Origin: JANMJD01 sp963828405
GTDB taxonomy: Bacteria; Actinomycetota; Acidimicrobiia; Acidimicrobiales; Ilumatobacteraceae
Length of the DNA stretch: 64,000 nt
Assembly (NCBI GenBank): GCA_963828405.1
Contig: CAWHEG010000031.1
Location: 930,001-994,000, forward strand
Direction of reading: 5' to 3'
The position numbers were made by a program, and so were the translations under genes. How positions within the stretch are numbered: the stretch's first letter is position 1; every line of letters starts with the position of its first letter. The notes beneath the pieces were generated by a model that saw only the letters and a list, made by a program, of their open reading frames with translations, was not told the DNA's origin and did not search any database. Positions 18,998 to 28,048 of this stretch are shown piece by piece.

Positions 18998-20791
18998 TCA
19001 CGTCCGCCCGCCGGTGCCCGGGTGGGGCACACCGGGTGCCACATACCCCGGCAAGGTCCACGTGACCGTGTGCGGGATCGGGCCATTGGGGAGCCACGGT
19101 TGCTCGTTGGCGGCGTCGTCGTTGTGGTACCAGCCCTTCTCGACGCAGCCGAGCGCAGCGTCGATGACGCGGTACTGCACCTTCTTGCTGAAGGCCGGCT
19201 GCGATTCGGTGAAGGCGATCACCACGTCGCCCGGCTCGTACTGGCACCGTTCCTGCATCCCGGCGATCAGCCGCTCGTCGAGGCAATGGCCGTCGCCGAA
19301 GTTCCAGCCGGTGAGCACGTTGCTGACGAACTCGCCTTCGCGCTGCACCCGGTCATCGAGGCTGTCGACGTGGCGCATCAGCGCCGAGATGTGCATCCGG
19401 CCCATCGGGTGCATCATCCGGAACGCCACGGCCTTCTGGATGAAGACCTCCGAGATCTCCTTGCCGAACAGCGGCTCGATCTGGTCGATCTGGTTGTCGG
19501 CGGACTTGACGATCCGCTCGTTGATCCGGTCCTCCATCGACTTGTCGCGGAACGAGAACGTGGCCGATGCCCAGTTGCCGGCGTACTGCTTCATGCCGAC
19601 CAGGAACGAGACGTACTGGGGCTTGAGTGCACCGAGGATGATCGGCGCCAACGCCGCGCAGATGACCGTGACCAGCAGCACCGGCTCCATGTCGCCCACC
19701 CCGTACCCGTTCCCGGCCGGGAAGTTGGCGAACAGGAACCCGGCGCAGAACATGAAGAAGACGTTCCATTCCAGCGGCACCGCCAACGGGAACGTGGAGA
19801 TGATGAAGGTGTGCAGCATCCAGATCGACACGATGGCGATCCAGGTCAGCCAGGGCCACGGGGAGAACAGCAGCACCAGCGGCATGACCATCTCGCAGGT
19901 GGTACCGCCGACGTGGGCCATCAGGTGGGTGAGCTTCGACGGCCGCAGGTCGTTGGGGTAGTCCCTGACCGTCGCCTTGCGGAACTTGTCCCACACCACC
20001 CACGGCGTGTTCTGGACCATGATCGCCACCGTGCACGAGAACCCGTGCTGCAGCTTCGAGAAGCCCGCCCCCATCCACACGATGACGATGAAGATCTTGG
20101 CGGCGACGATCATGTCGACGAAGTTGCTGAACAGGGCGAAGCACAACATCGTCGGCACGTACTGCTCGGCGCGCGAGGAGAGGAACACAACCTTGTCGCG
20201 CAAGCCCATCAGCAGGATGAGCCCGCAGTAGATCAGCAACGCCCACTGGGGATAGACGCCGGCGCTGCCCTCGGGCATGCCCTTGATCGGCTCGGGTGAG
20301 AGGAACAGCAGCAGCAGCAGGCTGGCCAGGATCAGCTTGTACAAGCCGGTGTCCCACGGGGTGCGCCTGGTGCCCTTGGTCAGCGGCACATGGTTCGGAT
20401 ACGGCGGGACGCGCAGGGTGTCCTGCTGCCACCAATAGAGGATCCCGCCGATCGGTGGATCGAAGTGGAAGGCCAGCGGACCACACGTCGCCGCCAGGCC
20501 CATGATCTCCAACAGGATCGTCCAGACCATCAGCTTCTGGTAGAGGATCGGTTCATCCCACCAGCCGGCGATGTTGTTGAACTCCAGCCCCTTGGTGAAG
20601 GCGCCGGCGACGATCAGGCCGAAGAGCGCGTAGTAGAAGATCTTCCAGGCGTAGAACGTTCCCGTCTGCTTGGGCGTGCCGAAGCCCTGCTCCACCCAGT
20701 GGAGCTGCAGCAGCTTCATCCGTTCGAAGAACGGGATCTTGGCGAACTCGTCGAGATCGACGGGTGGCAATTCCGCGGTGCGGTATCCCAT
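18998..20791 (-). CDS. DUF3556-family transmembrane protein
   Basis: This 597-aa membrane protein belongs to the DUF3556 family, known mainly from mycobacteria and relatives. It has about ten hydrophobic segments between residues about 50 and 390 (for example YALFGLIVAGAF and LASLLLLLFLSPEPIKG) and a soluble C-terminal third with the conserved HPMGRMHISALMRHVDSLDD and CEKGWYHNDDAANEQPWLPNG-like end (CVEKGWYHNDD). The function is unknown. It lies six bases after the LivF-like gene and before the FAD oxidoreductase, so it probably works with them. AAGGGG lies about ten bases upstream of the ATG. Confidence 0.85.
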   Translation of the reverse strand: MGYRTAELPPVDLDEFAKIPFFERMKLLQLHWVEQGFGTPKQTGTFYAWKIFYYALFGLIVAGAFTKGLEFNNIAGWWDEPILYQKLMVWTILLEIMGLAATCGPLAFHFDPPIGGILYWWQQDTLRVPPYPNHVPLTKGTRRTPWDTGLYKLILASLLLLLFLSPEPIKGMPEGSAGVYPQWALLIYCGLILLMGLRDKVVFLSSRAEQYVPTMLCFALFSNFVDMIVAAKIFIVIVWMGAGFSKLQHGFSCTVAIMVQNTPWVVWDKFRKATVRDYPNDLRPSKLTHLMAHVGGTTCEMVMPLVLLFSPWPWLTWIAIVSIWMLHTFIISTFPLAVPLEWNVFFMFCAGFLFANFPAGNGYGVGDMEPVLLVTVICAALAPIILGALKPQYVSFLVGMKQYAGNWASATFSFRDKSMEDRINERIVKSADNQIDQIEPLFGKEISEVFIQKAVAFRMMHPMGRMHISALMRHVDSLDDRVQREGEFVSNVLTGWNFGDGHCLDERLIAGMQERCQYEPGDVVIAFTESQPAFSKKVQYRVIDAALGCVEKGWYHNDDAANEQPWLPNGPIPHTVTWTLPGYVAPGVPHPGTGGRT

Positions 20792-20797
20792 CGTCAG

Positions 20798-21694
20798 TTA
20801 CCCCTTCCTCTTCCGTGCTCGCATGCTCCGGTCACGCCGTTGGCGTTCGATCTCCAGGTAATACTCGTCATCTTCTGCCTTCCTGGTGGACACGATCTTT
20901 CCGGAGAGCCGCGCCAGTTCCCGTTCCCGGACGCGCAGCCGCCGCCACGCCTTGCGCTTGTTCTTCCGGCGCAGCCGTTCGATGTGGTCTTCCTCGTTCT
21001 CGGACGTGCCACTGAGATAGGCGTCCTCGATCTCGTCGAGCCGCTCGATCGCCTCCTTCGAAGGGAGTTCGAGCAGGACCTGACCGCGCGCCATCAGATA
21101 CATGCGGTCGGAGTACTGCAGCGCCTTGCGGGCATGCTGCTCGACGATCAACGCCCCCATCCCATGCTCGTCGGCCGCGGCGCGGACGGCACCGAGCAGC
21201 CGGTCGACGATCATCGGCGCCAGGCCGAGCGACAGTTCGTCGGCGAGCAGCAGCGACGGCTTGCGGCTGAGCGCCCGGGCGAGGGCCAGCATCTGCTGCT
21301 CGCCGCCCGACAGCATCCCCCCGCGCACGGACAGCCGGGGTACGAGCTCGGGAAACAGCGCCAGTGCGTCGTCGACCGACCCGCCGCCGATGCGCAAGTT
21401 GTCGCGTGTCGACAGTTTGGTGAAGATCAGCCGATCCTCGGTGACGAGGCCGACGCCCGAGTCGCGTACCCGCTGGTACATCGGGGTGAAGGTCGGCACG
21501 TTGTTGAACATGACGATCCCGTCGACCGGCGTCAGTTCGCCGGCGATCGTCATCAGCGTGGTCGTTTTCCCGGCGCCGTTCGGGCCGAGCAGGCAGACCA
21601 CCTCGCCACGTTGGACATTGAGGTTGACGGCTCGCACGACCTCCCGGTTCATGTAGCCGGCCTTGAGGCTGCGAGTCTCGAGCAGCAGTCTCAT
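20798..21694 (-). CDS. LivF-type ABC transporter ATPase with basic C-terminal extension
   Basis: This 298-aa protein is an ATPase of the branched-chain amino acid/amide importer class. Walker A is GPNGAGKTTT (about residues 38-47), the signature is LSGGEQQMLALARAL, and Walker B is LLLADELSLGLAP. The core ends near residue 230. About 65 extra residues follow that are absent from ordinary LivF (about 235 aa): a charged, probably helical tail rich in Arg, Lys and Glu (HIERLRRKNKRKAWRRLRVR, then YYLEIERQRRD). Its start overlaps the stop of the LivHMG fusion by four bases. The substrate is unknown, and the neighbours suggest something other than amino acids. Confidence 0.92.
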   Translation of the reverse strand: MRLLLETRSLKAGYMNREVVRAVNLNVQRGEVVCLLGPNGAGKTTTLMTIAGELTPVDGIVMFNNVPTFTPMYQRVRDSGVGLVTEDRLIFTKLSTRDNLRIGGGSVDDALALFPELVPRLSVRGGMLSGGEQQMLALARALSRKPSLLLADELSLGLAPMIVDRLLGAVRAAADEHGMGALIVEQHARKALQYSDRMYLMARGQVLLELPSKEAIERLDEIEDAYLSGTSENEEDHIERLRRKNKRKAWRRLRVRERELARLSGKIVSTRKAEDDEYYLEIERQRRDRSMRARKRKG

Positions 21695-24483
21695 GCCCCG
21701 CCTCCGACGATCGTCGCAGCGGAAGGCTTCGCCGCCCGCGGCCCGGCCGGCGCCGAGCCCGACCCCTCGACCGCATCGACCGCATCGACCAGATCGGTCT
21801 CATCGACCTCGTCACCGAGATACGCGGCGATCACCGCCGGGTCGGACCTGACTGCTTGCGGGGAGCCCGAGGCGATCAACCGACCGAAGTCGAGGACGAG
21901 GACGTGATCACACACCCCCATCACGAAGTTCATGTCGTGCTCGACGACGAGTACCGCCATTCCCCACTCCTCGGCGAGTCGCCGGACCACCCGGGCCAGC
22001 TCGATGCTCTCGGCCGAGCTGAGCCCGGCCGCCGGTTCGTCGAGCAGCAGCACGCTTGGATGCATCGCCACCGCCCGGGCGATGGCGAGCAGCCGCCGCT
22101 TGCCGTAGGACAGGTCCTTGACGTCGCGGTGCAGGTCCTCGTCGAGCTGGAACTCGATGATCGCCCGCACCACCTCGGGTGGGAACCGCGGGTTGACGGG
22201 CCAGACGAGGTCGCGCAGGTACGAGCGGAAGTCCTGCGGATCGGCGGCGACGCTGAGGTTCTCGAACACCGTCGAGTCCTCGAACAGCTCGAGCGACTGG
22301 AACGAGCGGACCACCCCGGCCCTCGCCCGCTTGACCGCCGGTTGATCCGACAGCTCGAGATCGTCGAGCACCACTCGGCCCTCGGCGGTGGCGAAGCCGC
22401 TGATGGCGTCGATCAGCGATGTCTTGCCCGCGCCGTTGGGGCCGATCAGCCCGGTGACCGTGCCGGGTTCGAGCCGGCAGCTGACGTCGTTGACCGCCAC
22501 GACGGCCCCGTAGCGCACGGTCAGCCCATCGAGGGTCAGCGTCCGCGCCGGTACTTTGGAGTTCTCTCCCGCCGCCGACATGTCGGCGACGTCGGCGAGT
22601 TCGATGATGTACGAGCGGCCCCACTTGCGGGCCTTCTTGAACAGGCGGAACATCTTCACCCATTCGGCGGCCACGCCGTCCTGGTAGCCGAGCACCGTGA
22701 GGAGGATGGCGATGCCGCTGATCAGTTGGATCCAGCGCCCGACACCATCCCACGTCGACTCCATGATCTCCTGGTTGAGCGCGGCGGTGGCCATCGTGCC
22801 GCCGACGAACGCGCCGAGCAGGTGGCCCACGCCGCCGACCAGGGTCAGGCCGACATAGGTGACCGAGGTGAAGTTGTCGAACGACTGGTAGCTGATCGAG
22901 CTGAGCCGGAACGCCAGCAAGATGCCACCGAGCGCTGCGATGGCGGCGGAAAAGGCGAAGGCGAAGAGCTTCGCCACCATCACGTCGATGCCGAGCGAAG
23001 CTGCCGCCCGCTCGTTGGTCCGCACGGCGATCAACCGGCGACCGCTGCGACCCCGTCGCACGTTGGAGACCACCAGCACGGCCAACAGCGCCATGACGAC
23101 CACGAAGATCCCGTATCGGGCCGGATGCTTGATCGAGCTGATGTCGAAGCCGAAGATCTCGGGGTTGCCGACCTGAGTGCCCTTGACACCGCCGGTGTAG
23201 TTCCGGTTCCGGAACAGCATCAGCTCCATCGTCGTCCCCAGGCCGAGCGTGACGATGGCGAGGTTGATGCCGCGCGTTCGTACCGCGGGCAGGCCGAAGA
23301 CGACCCCGAGCGGGACCGCCGCGGCGACGCCGATGACCAGGCCGAGCAGGAACGGGATGTCGAACACGGCGACCAGCCGCCCGGCGACGTAGGCACCGAA
23401 CCCGGCGATGGCGTACTGGCCGAGTGAGAGTTGTCCTGCATAGCCCGTCAGGACGACGATCGAGAGCATGACGATCCCGACCCCCATCGTCACGGTGAGG
23501 GCGTCGACCCACTTCGCCTGCTTGGTCAGCATCAGGAACACGACGAAGCCGAACCCGAGCAGCATCCAGTCCCACGAGAGGCGCCCGTTGCCGAGCATCG
23601 GCATCTGCTTGAGGAAGTAGTCGCGCAACGGCAGCGATCGACCCTTGAACACCAGGAACACGATGATCACCAGGAACGGCAGCGACGGACCGAGGCCCTG
23701 CTGGTCGGCGTACCGCCCGACCAGCGTCTGACCGACGCCGAGCACCAGCCCCGCCGCCGTGGCCGCCGGGAAGGAGCGGAAGTCGGCGACCAGCGCGGCA
23801 GCCATCGCGGCGAGGATGAGCGACGTCATCGCCGTGACCTGCAACGTGATGATCGGAACGACCAGGATTCCGGCGACGGCGGCGATGGCCGATCCGAGCG
23901 CCCAGTTCAACACGGCGATCCGGTTGGGCGAGATACCGACCGCCGCCGCCGACCGCTCGCTCTCCGACACCGCCTCGGTGGCGAGCCCGAATTGGCTCGA
24001 CCGGTAGAGCAGCCACAACCCGAAGGCCGATGCACTGGCGATGCCGAAGAGGACGAACCGATCGACAGTGATCCCGACATCACCCCACAGGGTCACCCGG
24101 TTGGTCGGTAGCCAACTGTCGATCTGACGGGCGTTGGACCCGTACCGGATGACGACTCCCGCCTGAATGGTCACCAACACACCGAGCGTGGCGATCACGC
24201 GCACCAGCGAACTCGCATGGCGCAGCGGCCGCATGATCACCCAGTGGGTCAGCACCCCGAGCAGGGCGGACAACGCAATGCCGAACAGCGAGGCCAGCAG
24301 GAAGGGCATGCCGTGCTGGTACTGCAATTCCCACTCGAGGTAGACACCGGCGATCGCCGTCGCGCCGAGGGAGAAGTTGAGCACTCCGGTGCCGCGGTAG
24401 ATGACGATGAGGCCCTGCGAGGCGAAGGCATACAGCGCGCCGACGCCCAAGCCCAGGAGCGCGTACCTGATGACCTCGTTCAT
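21691..24483 (-). CDS. fused LivH-LivM-LivG ABC transporter (two permease domains plus ATPase)
   Basis: This 930-aa protein joins three usually separate subunits. Residues about 1-290 are LivH (YALLGLGVGALYAFASQGL, VLNFSLGATAIAGVYL). Residues about 305-610 are LivM (VVLTGYAGQLSLGQYAIAGF, GLPAVRTRGINLAIVTLGLG). Residues about 650-900 are LivG, with Walker A IGPNGAGKTSLID, signature DLSYGKRRLLAIARA and LLLDEPAAGLSS. The signature LSYGK is a LivG-type variant. Such fusions are known in actinobacteria. AGGAGG precedes a GTG and an ATG three bases apart, and I chose the ATG. It is divergent from the binding-protein gene. Confidence 0.93.
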   Translation of the reverse strand: MNEVIRYALLGLGVGALYAFASQGLIVIYRGTGVLNFSLGATAIAGVYLEWELQYQHGMPFLLASLFGIALSALLGVLTHWVIMRPLRHASSLVRVIATLGVLVTIQAGVVIRYGSNARQIDSWLPTNRVTLWGDVGITVDRFVLFGIASASAFGLWLLYRSSQFGLATEAVSESERSAAAVGISPNRIAVLNWALGSAIAAVAGILVVPIITLQVTAMTSLILAAMAAALVADFRSFPAATAAGLVLGVGQTLVGRYADQQGLGPSLPFLVIIVFLVFKGRSLPLRDYFLKQMPMLGNGRLSWDWMLLGFGFVVFLMLTKQAKWVDALTVTMGVGIVMLSIVVLTGYAGQLSLGQYAIAGFGAYVAGRLVAVFDIPFLLGLVIGVAAAVPLGVVFGLPAVRTRGINLAIVTLGLGTTMELMLFRNRNYTGGVKGTQVGNPEIFGFDISSIKHPARYGIFVVVMALLAVLVVSNVRRGRSGRRLIAVRTNERAAASLGIDVMVAKLFAFAFSAAIAALGGILLAFRLSSISYQSFDNFTSVTYVGLTLVGGVGHLLGAFVGGTMATAALNQEIMESTWDGVGRWIQLISGIAILLTVLGYQDGVAAEWVKMFRLFKKARKWGRSYIIELADVADMSAAGENSKVPARTLTLDGLTVRYGAVVAVNDVSCRLEPGTVTGLIGPNGAGKTSLIDAISGFATAEGRVVLDDLELSDQPAVKRARAGVVRSFQSLELFEDSTVFENLSVAADPQDFRSYLRDLVWPVNPRFPPEVVRAIIEFQLDEDLHRDVKDLSYGKRRLLAIARAVAMHPSVLLLDEPAAGLSSAESIELARVVRRLAEEWGMAVLVVEHDMNFVMGVCDHVLVLDFGRLIASGSPQAVRSDPAVIAAYLGDEVDETDLVDAVDAVEGSGSAPAGPRAAKPSAATIVGGGA

Positions 24484-24667
24484 CACCCTCCTCTACCCGC
24501 TCCACCCTCTACCCGCTCCACTTCGCGGCGCGAAACATCAGAGCGGTCGACCCCGATCGGATGGTAGCGCGCGTCACAAGACTGGCGAAACCGAAGTGCT
24601 TCGCCACTGACCGGCGGGCTCAGGGCCGCTCGACTCCTTCACGTTGTCGCGGACATCCGATGTCTTG

Positions 24668-24676
24668 TGCTAGATA
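24668..24676 (+). promoter_or_regulatory. extended -10 candidate for the binding-protein gene
   Basis: TGC-TAGATA has an extended -10 form and lies about 70 bases before the ATG at 24746, leaving a 5' leader. No convincing -35 is seen. The divergent gap 24484-24745 holds no gene. Confidence 0.3.
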
Positions 24677-24745
24677 TGAACACACATAGCGTTGCGTCGA
24701 TACGCCTGCGGATCGGCCGAATCTTTACAACTGGGGGAAGAACTG

Positions 24746-26044
24746 ATGTCTACGCGTGACCACCGTTCGATTCAGCGCCGGAAGTCGAGGCAGATCAAGT
24801 TGGCGTTTCTCGCTGCCGCTGCTCTTGGTGTCGCCGCCTGCGGCAGCAGCGACGGAACGACTGAGCCCGCCGGCGATGCCACCACGGTGCCGGCAGCCGC
24901 TCCCGAGGCAACCGCCGGCGCGGCACCGACTGGCACACCGATCAAGGTCATGACCGTGACCACGCTGAACGCCGCCGGGCCGACCTACAAGAACATCGCC
25001 AACACCGCCGAGGCATACGCCAAGTACATCAATGCCCGCGGCGGCATTGCCGGCCACCCGCTCGAGGTCACCGTGTGCGACGAGAAGTTCGACCCGGCCG
25101 TGGCGACAACGTGCGCCCGGCAGGCGGTGGAGGAGAAGATGGTCTCGATCGTCGGCTCGTTCACCTACTTCGCCGAGAGCATCGTCCCGGTCATCGCCGA
25201 GTCGAACATCACCTGGTTCGGCGAGTGCTGCCCGATCACCCCGTCGGAGTTGACCAGCAAGTACTCCTTCCCGATCGGTAACCAGCCGATGTATGCGGTC
25301 GGTGCGGTGAAGCGGGCGGTCGACGACGGCTGCAAGAACATCAACGCCGTGATCATCGATGGCGCCCAGATCTTCATCCCGCCGATGGAGAACGCCATCA
25401 AGGCACTCGGCAAGAGCTTCGGCACGACGGTGATCCTCGATCCCGTCGCGCAGGACTACTCGGCCGACGTAGCCCAAGCCACCAAGGATGCCGACTGCGT
25501 GATCAGCATCATGTCCGAGACACCGTTCATCACCTGGAACACCGCGTGGACCCAGTCCGGTACGGAGGCTCGTCAGTACGGCCCGCAGGGCAACCTCAAC
25601 GATGTGTCGGCGAAGGGCAACGAAGCCTCGACCGATGGAGACGTGGCCGCCGGCATGTACCCCGACATCTCCACCAAGCCGTGGGATGAGTACCGGGTGG
25701 CCCTCGAGGAGGGTGGCTACGACACCACCGAGCTCGACTACAACAGCCTCGGCGGCATGGGGACGTGGGCGGCATTCGTCGGTTTCACCAAGATCGCCGA
25801 GACCATCGAGGGCGACATCACCGCCGAGGCGTTCTTCAAGGCCGCATCGGCGACGACGAAGCTCGACCTGGGCGGCATGGTGCCCGTACTCGACTTCACC
25901 AAGGAGTGGACCGACGGCCTCGACGGCTACCAGCGGCTGTTCAACCGCAGCGTGGTGTTCAGCGAGCTCGACAACGGCAAGATCGTTCCGCTGACCACGG
26001 AGTTCGAGGACGTCGGCGATCTGGCCACCGGTAAGGCCCCCTGA
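24746..26044 (+). CDS. ABC transporter substrate-binding lipoprotein (LivK/Peripla_BP_6 type)
   Basis: This 432-aa exported binding protein has a twin-basic n-region, a hydrophobic core and the lipobox LGVAAC (Cys about residue 32). A Thr/Ala/Pro linker follows. The type I periplasmic-binding fold starts at KVMTVTTLNAAGPTYKNIAN and includes YINARGGIAGHPLEVTVCDEK and GSFTYFAESIVPVIAESNI. It is the receptor for the divergent LivHMG/LivF transporter. The ATG at 24746 has GGGGGAAG eight bases upstream, so an in-frame upstream start is rejected. The ligand cannot be told from sequence, and the absence of a classical Leu-binding signature is compatible with a different substrate. Confidence 0.92.
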   Translation: MSTRDHRSIQRRKSRQIKLAFLAAAALGVAACGSSDGTTEPAGDATTVPAAAPEATAGAAPTGTPIKVMTVTTLNAAGPTYKNIANTAEAYAKYINARGGIAGHPLEVTVCDEKFDPAVATTCARQAVEEKMVSIVGSFTYFAESIVPVIAESNITWFGECCPITPSELTSKYSFPIGNQPMYAVGAVKRAVDDGCKNINAVIIDGAQIFIPPMENAIKALGKSFGTTVILDPVAQDYSADVAQATKDADCVISIMSETPFITWNTAWTQSGTEARQYGPQGNLNDVSAKGNEASTDGDVAAGMYPDISTKPWDEYRVALEEGGYDTTELDYNSLGGMGTWAAFVGFTKIAETIEGDITAEAFFKAASATTKLDLGGMVPVLDFTKEWTDGLDGYQRLFNRSVVFSELDNGKIVPLTTEFEDVGDLATGKAP

Positions 26045-26060
26045 TTTCTCCGTAGCGCGT

Positions 26061-26105
26061 TCGGCCCGGTTCGCTCCCCTGTACGGGTGGGGCGGGCCGG
26101 GCCGA
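26061..26105 (+). terminator. stem-loop after the binding-protein gene
   Basis: TCGGCCCGG (26061-26069) pairs perfectly with CCGGGCCGA (26097-26105), and the loop contains a CCCC/GGGG inner stem. Confidence 0.5.
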
Positions 26106-26140
26106 CCCGCGTCCCGGGCCATGGCCCCCGGGCCGGGGTG

Positions 26141-26378
26141 ATGACCTCACTGCTTACTGCGCCCGAGCGGGTCATCGGAGACGCAAAGGCCTACCTCTAC
26201 CGGTCGGTGGCCAATGCCGCCCGAGAGTACTGGCGCTCGACTGATCGCCGCTCACGTCTGGGAGGACCTCACCGTCCCGATGGTCGCCGCCCGCCTCGGC
26301 GTTGGCAACGGTTCCGTCCGCCGCCAACTGGCCCGAGCCCGCCGTCGGCTGAAAGAGTCCCTCCGTGACCTGGCGTAA
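26141..26378 (+). pseudogene. ECF sigma factor remnant with internal deletion
   Basis: Two sigma-factor pieces occur in different frames. The first (from ATG 26141) reads DAKAYLYRSVANAAREYWRS, the end of region 2. The second (frame starting at 26241, stop TAA 26376-26378) reads HVWEDLTVPMVAARLGVGNG then SVRRQLARARRRLKESL, a region 4 helix-turn-helix. The linker between the regions and the N-terminal part of region 2 are missing, so no functional sigma factor can be made. The second frame overlaps the start of the following gene by 14 bases, a normal sigma/anti-sigma arrangement. Confidence 0.7.
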
Positions 26379-27488
26379 CCCCCAGTCGCGCCCCATCCCG
26401 GACCTCACCCTCGGCGAGTCCGCACGTCTCCGCGCCTCTCTCGGCATCATCGGCGACCAGGCGATTCCCTCCGAGCCGACGGCGACGCCTCCGCCGTTGG
26501 AGGTCGGACTGGCCCCCACGGGGCTGGAGCGCCACCGGCCGCCAACGCGTCGATGGACGGCGCTCGCCGGTGCCGCCCTCATCGTGGGCGGGGGGGGGTC
26601 GCCTTCTGGCGGACCGCCGGCGACCCCGCCCGAGTTGATGACGACCGGGGAGCAGTCAGCGAGCTCACCCCGCCTGACATCGCAGGTGCATGGTTCGTGA
26701 TCGACCTGCCCGGAGTCGTGACCTCGGATCCCCTCCTCGGTCACGCCGACTTCGCCGGCACGGTGCAGATGTGGCTCGACCCGCCCGGTCGATTCGACCA
26801 CATGCTGCTGGTCAGCCGATCGTGTCCAAGTTGCGGTCGGTCGAGGGTTGAGGGCACCGACACGATCGCGGTCGACGCCCCCAGCGGTCGGCTGTCGCTG
26901 GTCGCCGATGCCGCCGACCCACCCGATCCCGAAGCTCCGGAACTCCATGGGAACGAGGCGGTGTGGGAACGCGACGATGGCGCACGCTGGGAGTTCTCCA
27001 GCCGCGGCTTTACTCCCTCGATGCTGGTCCGGGCGATCCTCCATCTGGACGCACTTCCCACGGAGGCGTGTACGTGCGTGCTGGATGGGATGCGACCGGT
27101 TCCCTCTGAACCGGCGGCCGGGTTCGGCTTTGCTCGCCAGACGCTCCGCCTGGACGGTGTCGAGATGGAGTTGGTGCGTTCCACCGCTGTGACGCTCGAC
27201 CTGGCGTCAGCCACCGCGATCGAGTCAGTCGAGGTTGATGGCTGGCTCGCCGCGGTCGTCGACGGCACGAGCGTCGTGTGGGAGGTCGGTGGCCAGTGGT
27301 TCGAGCTGACGGGCATGCCCGCTGATCGGGTCGGCGTGATTCTCCGCGCCATACGCGGCGTTGGTGCCCTTCCGTCTCGACCGACGATTCCGCCGACCGT
27401 CACGGTGTCCTCGACCGATCCCCAGGACGCTGTCTCCACCGCTGGAACTGCCGGGACAGCGACCGACCGGGCGGCCGTGCCGGAGTGA
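26365..27488 (+). pseudogene. membrane-anchored partner of the sigma factor, frameshifted at a G9 tract
   Basis: From GTG 26365 the frame gives a cytoplasmic N-terminus (PDLTLGESARLRASLG) and a single membrane segment (RWTALAGAALIVGG). At a run of nine G (26590-26598) the good frame shifts by one. It continues as VAFWRTAGDPARVDDDRGAV and on through an extracytoplasmic domain of about 300 residues to 27488. One extra G would restore a single protein of about 374 residues. Its position after the sigma remnant and its topology suggest an anti-sigma factor or sensor, but I do not recognise the outer domain. A sequencing undercall, a real mutation or phase variation would all explain the shift. 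Confidence 0.6.
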
Positions 27489-27527
27489 TCCGCTGTCGAC
27501 CTGTTCGATGTCGATGCAGGCGACGTC

Positions 27528-27785
27528 GTGGGTGGCAACGCCGACGCGCTCGGTCCGACCCGGTACTGGGTGAACGAGACGGGTCAATTGACTACCCTGA
27601 TGTCGATTCTGTTGTCGACCCTGTTGTCGATGATGCCGCGCAGTGCTGCTGTCCCCTACGGCTTGATTGTCGGGGCCTGGCTGAGCGACATCCCGCCCGA
27701 CCGCGTCCACGAAGTCGCCGCCGCGATCCACGGGTTGCAGACCATTGTGCCCCCGGCCGATCATCGACGTGAGCGTGGTGCATGA
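27528..27785 (+). CDS. unassigned short open frame
   Basis: This 85-codon frame has one hydrophobic stretch (LMSILLSTLLSMM) and no recognisable domain. It lies between the frameshifted partner gene and the split nitroreductase and may be chance or decayed sequence. The opposite strand at about 27755-27835 encodes IAATVDRLMHHAHV, resembling the C-terminal end of an IstB-type ATPase, so the region may hold an older IS21-type remnant. Confidence 0.2.
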   Translation: MGGNADALGPTRYWVNETGQLTTLMSILLSTLLSMMPRSAAVPYGLIVGAWLSDIPPDRVHEVAAAIHGLQTIVPPADHRRERGA

Positions 27786-27832
27786 GCCGGTCGACGGTGG
27801 CGGCGATGGTCTTGGGCTGTTCGCTGCCCTCC

Positions 27833-27950
27833 GAGGACCGCGAGCTCCGTGAGCGGATGTGGAACGCCGTCGTCTGGTCTGGCAGGCGGAGCACATGCAC
27901 GAGGCGCCGGTGATCATTGTCGCCTGCTGCGTTGGCACGTAGCGGCATCT
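27833..27950 (+). pseudogene. nitroreductase, upstream fragment
   Basis: Two short frames read EDRELRERMWNAVV and WQAEHMHEAPVIIVACCVG, a pattern of the middle of nitroreductase-family flavoproteins. The second frame stops at 27940-27942, just before the left end of the IS21 element. The downstream half is at 30564 onward on the other side of the element. The gene was already damaged (frameshift and stop) or decayed after insertion. Confidence 0.5.
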
Positions 27951-27998
27951 GGTACCGGTAGTCCACCGATCTGGTACTTGCGTTCTGGGGAGGTGGTA

Positions 27999-28034
27999 CC
28001 GGCTCTCGGTTCGTGCTTGTGAGCCGAGAGCCGG
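27999..28034 (-). terminator. hairpin downstream of istB
   Basis: CCGGCTCTCGG (27999-28009) pairs perfectly with CCGAGAGCCGG (28024-28034) within the left end of the insertion sequence. Confidence 0.5.
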
Positions 28035-28048
28035 CAGGTGTTGTGGTG

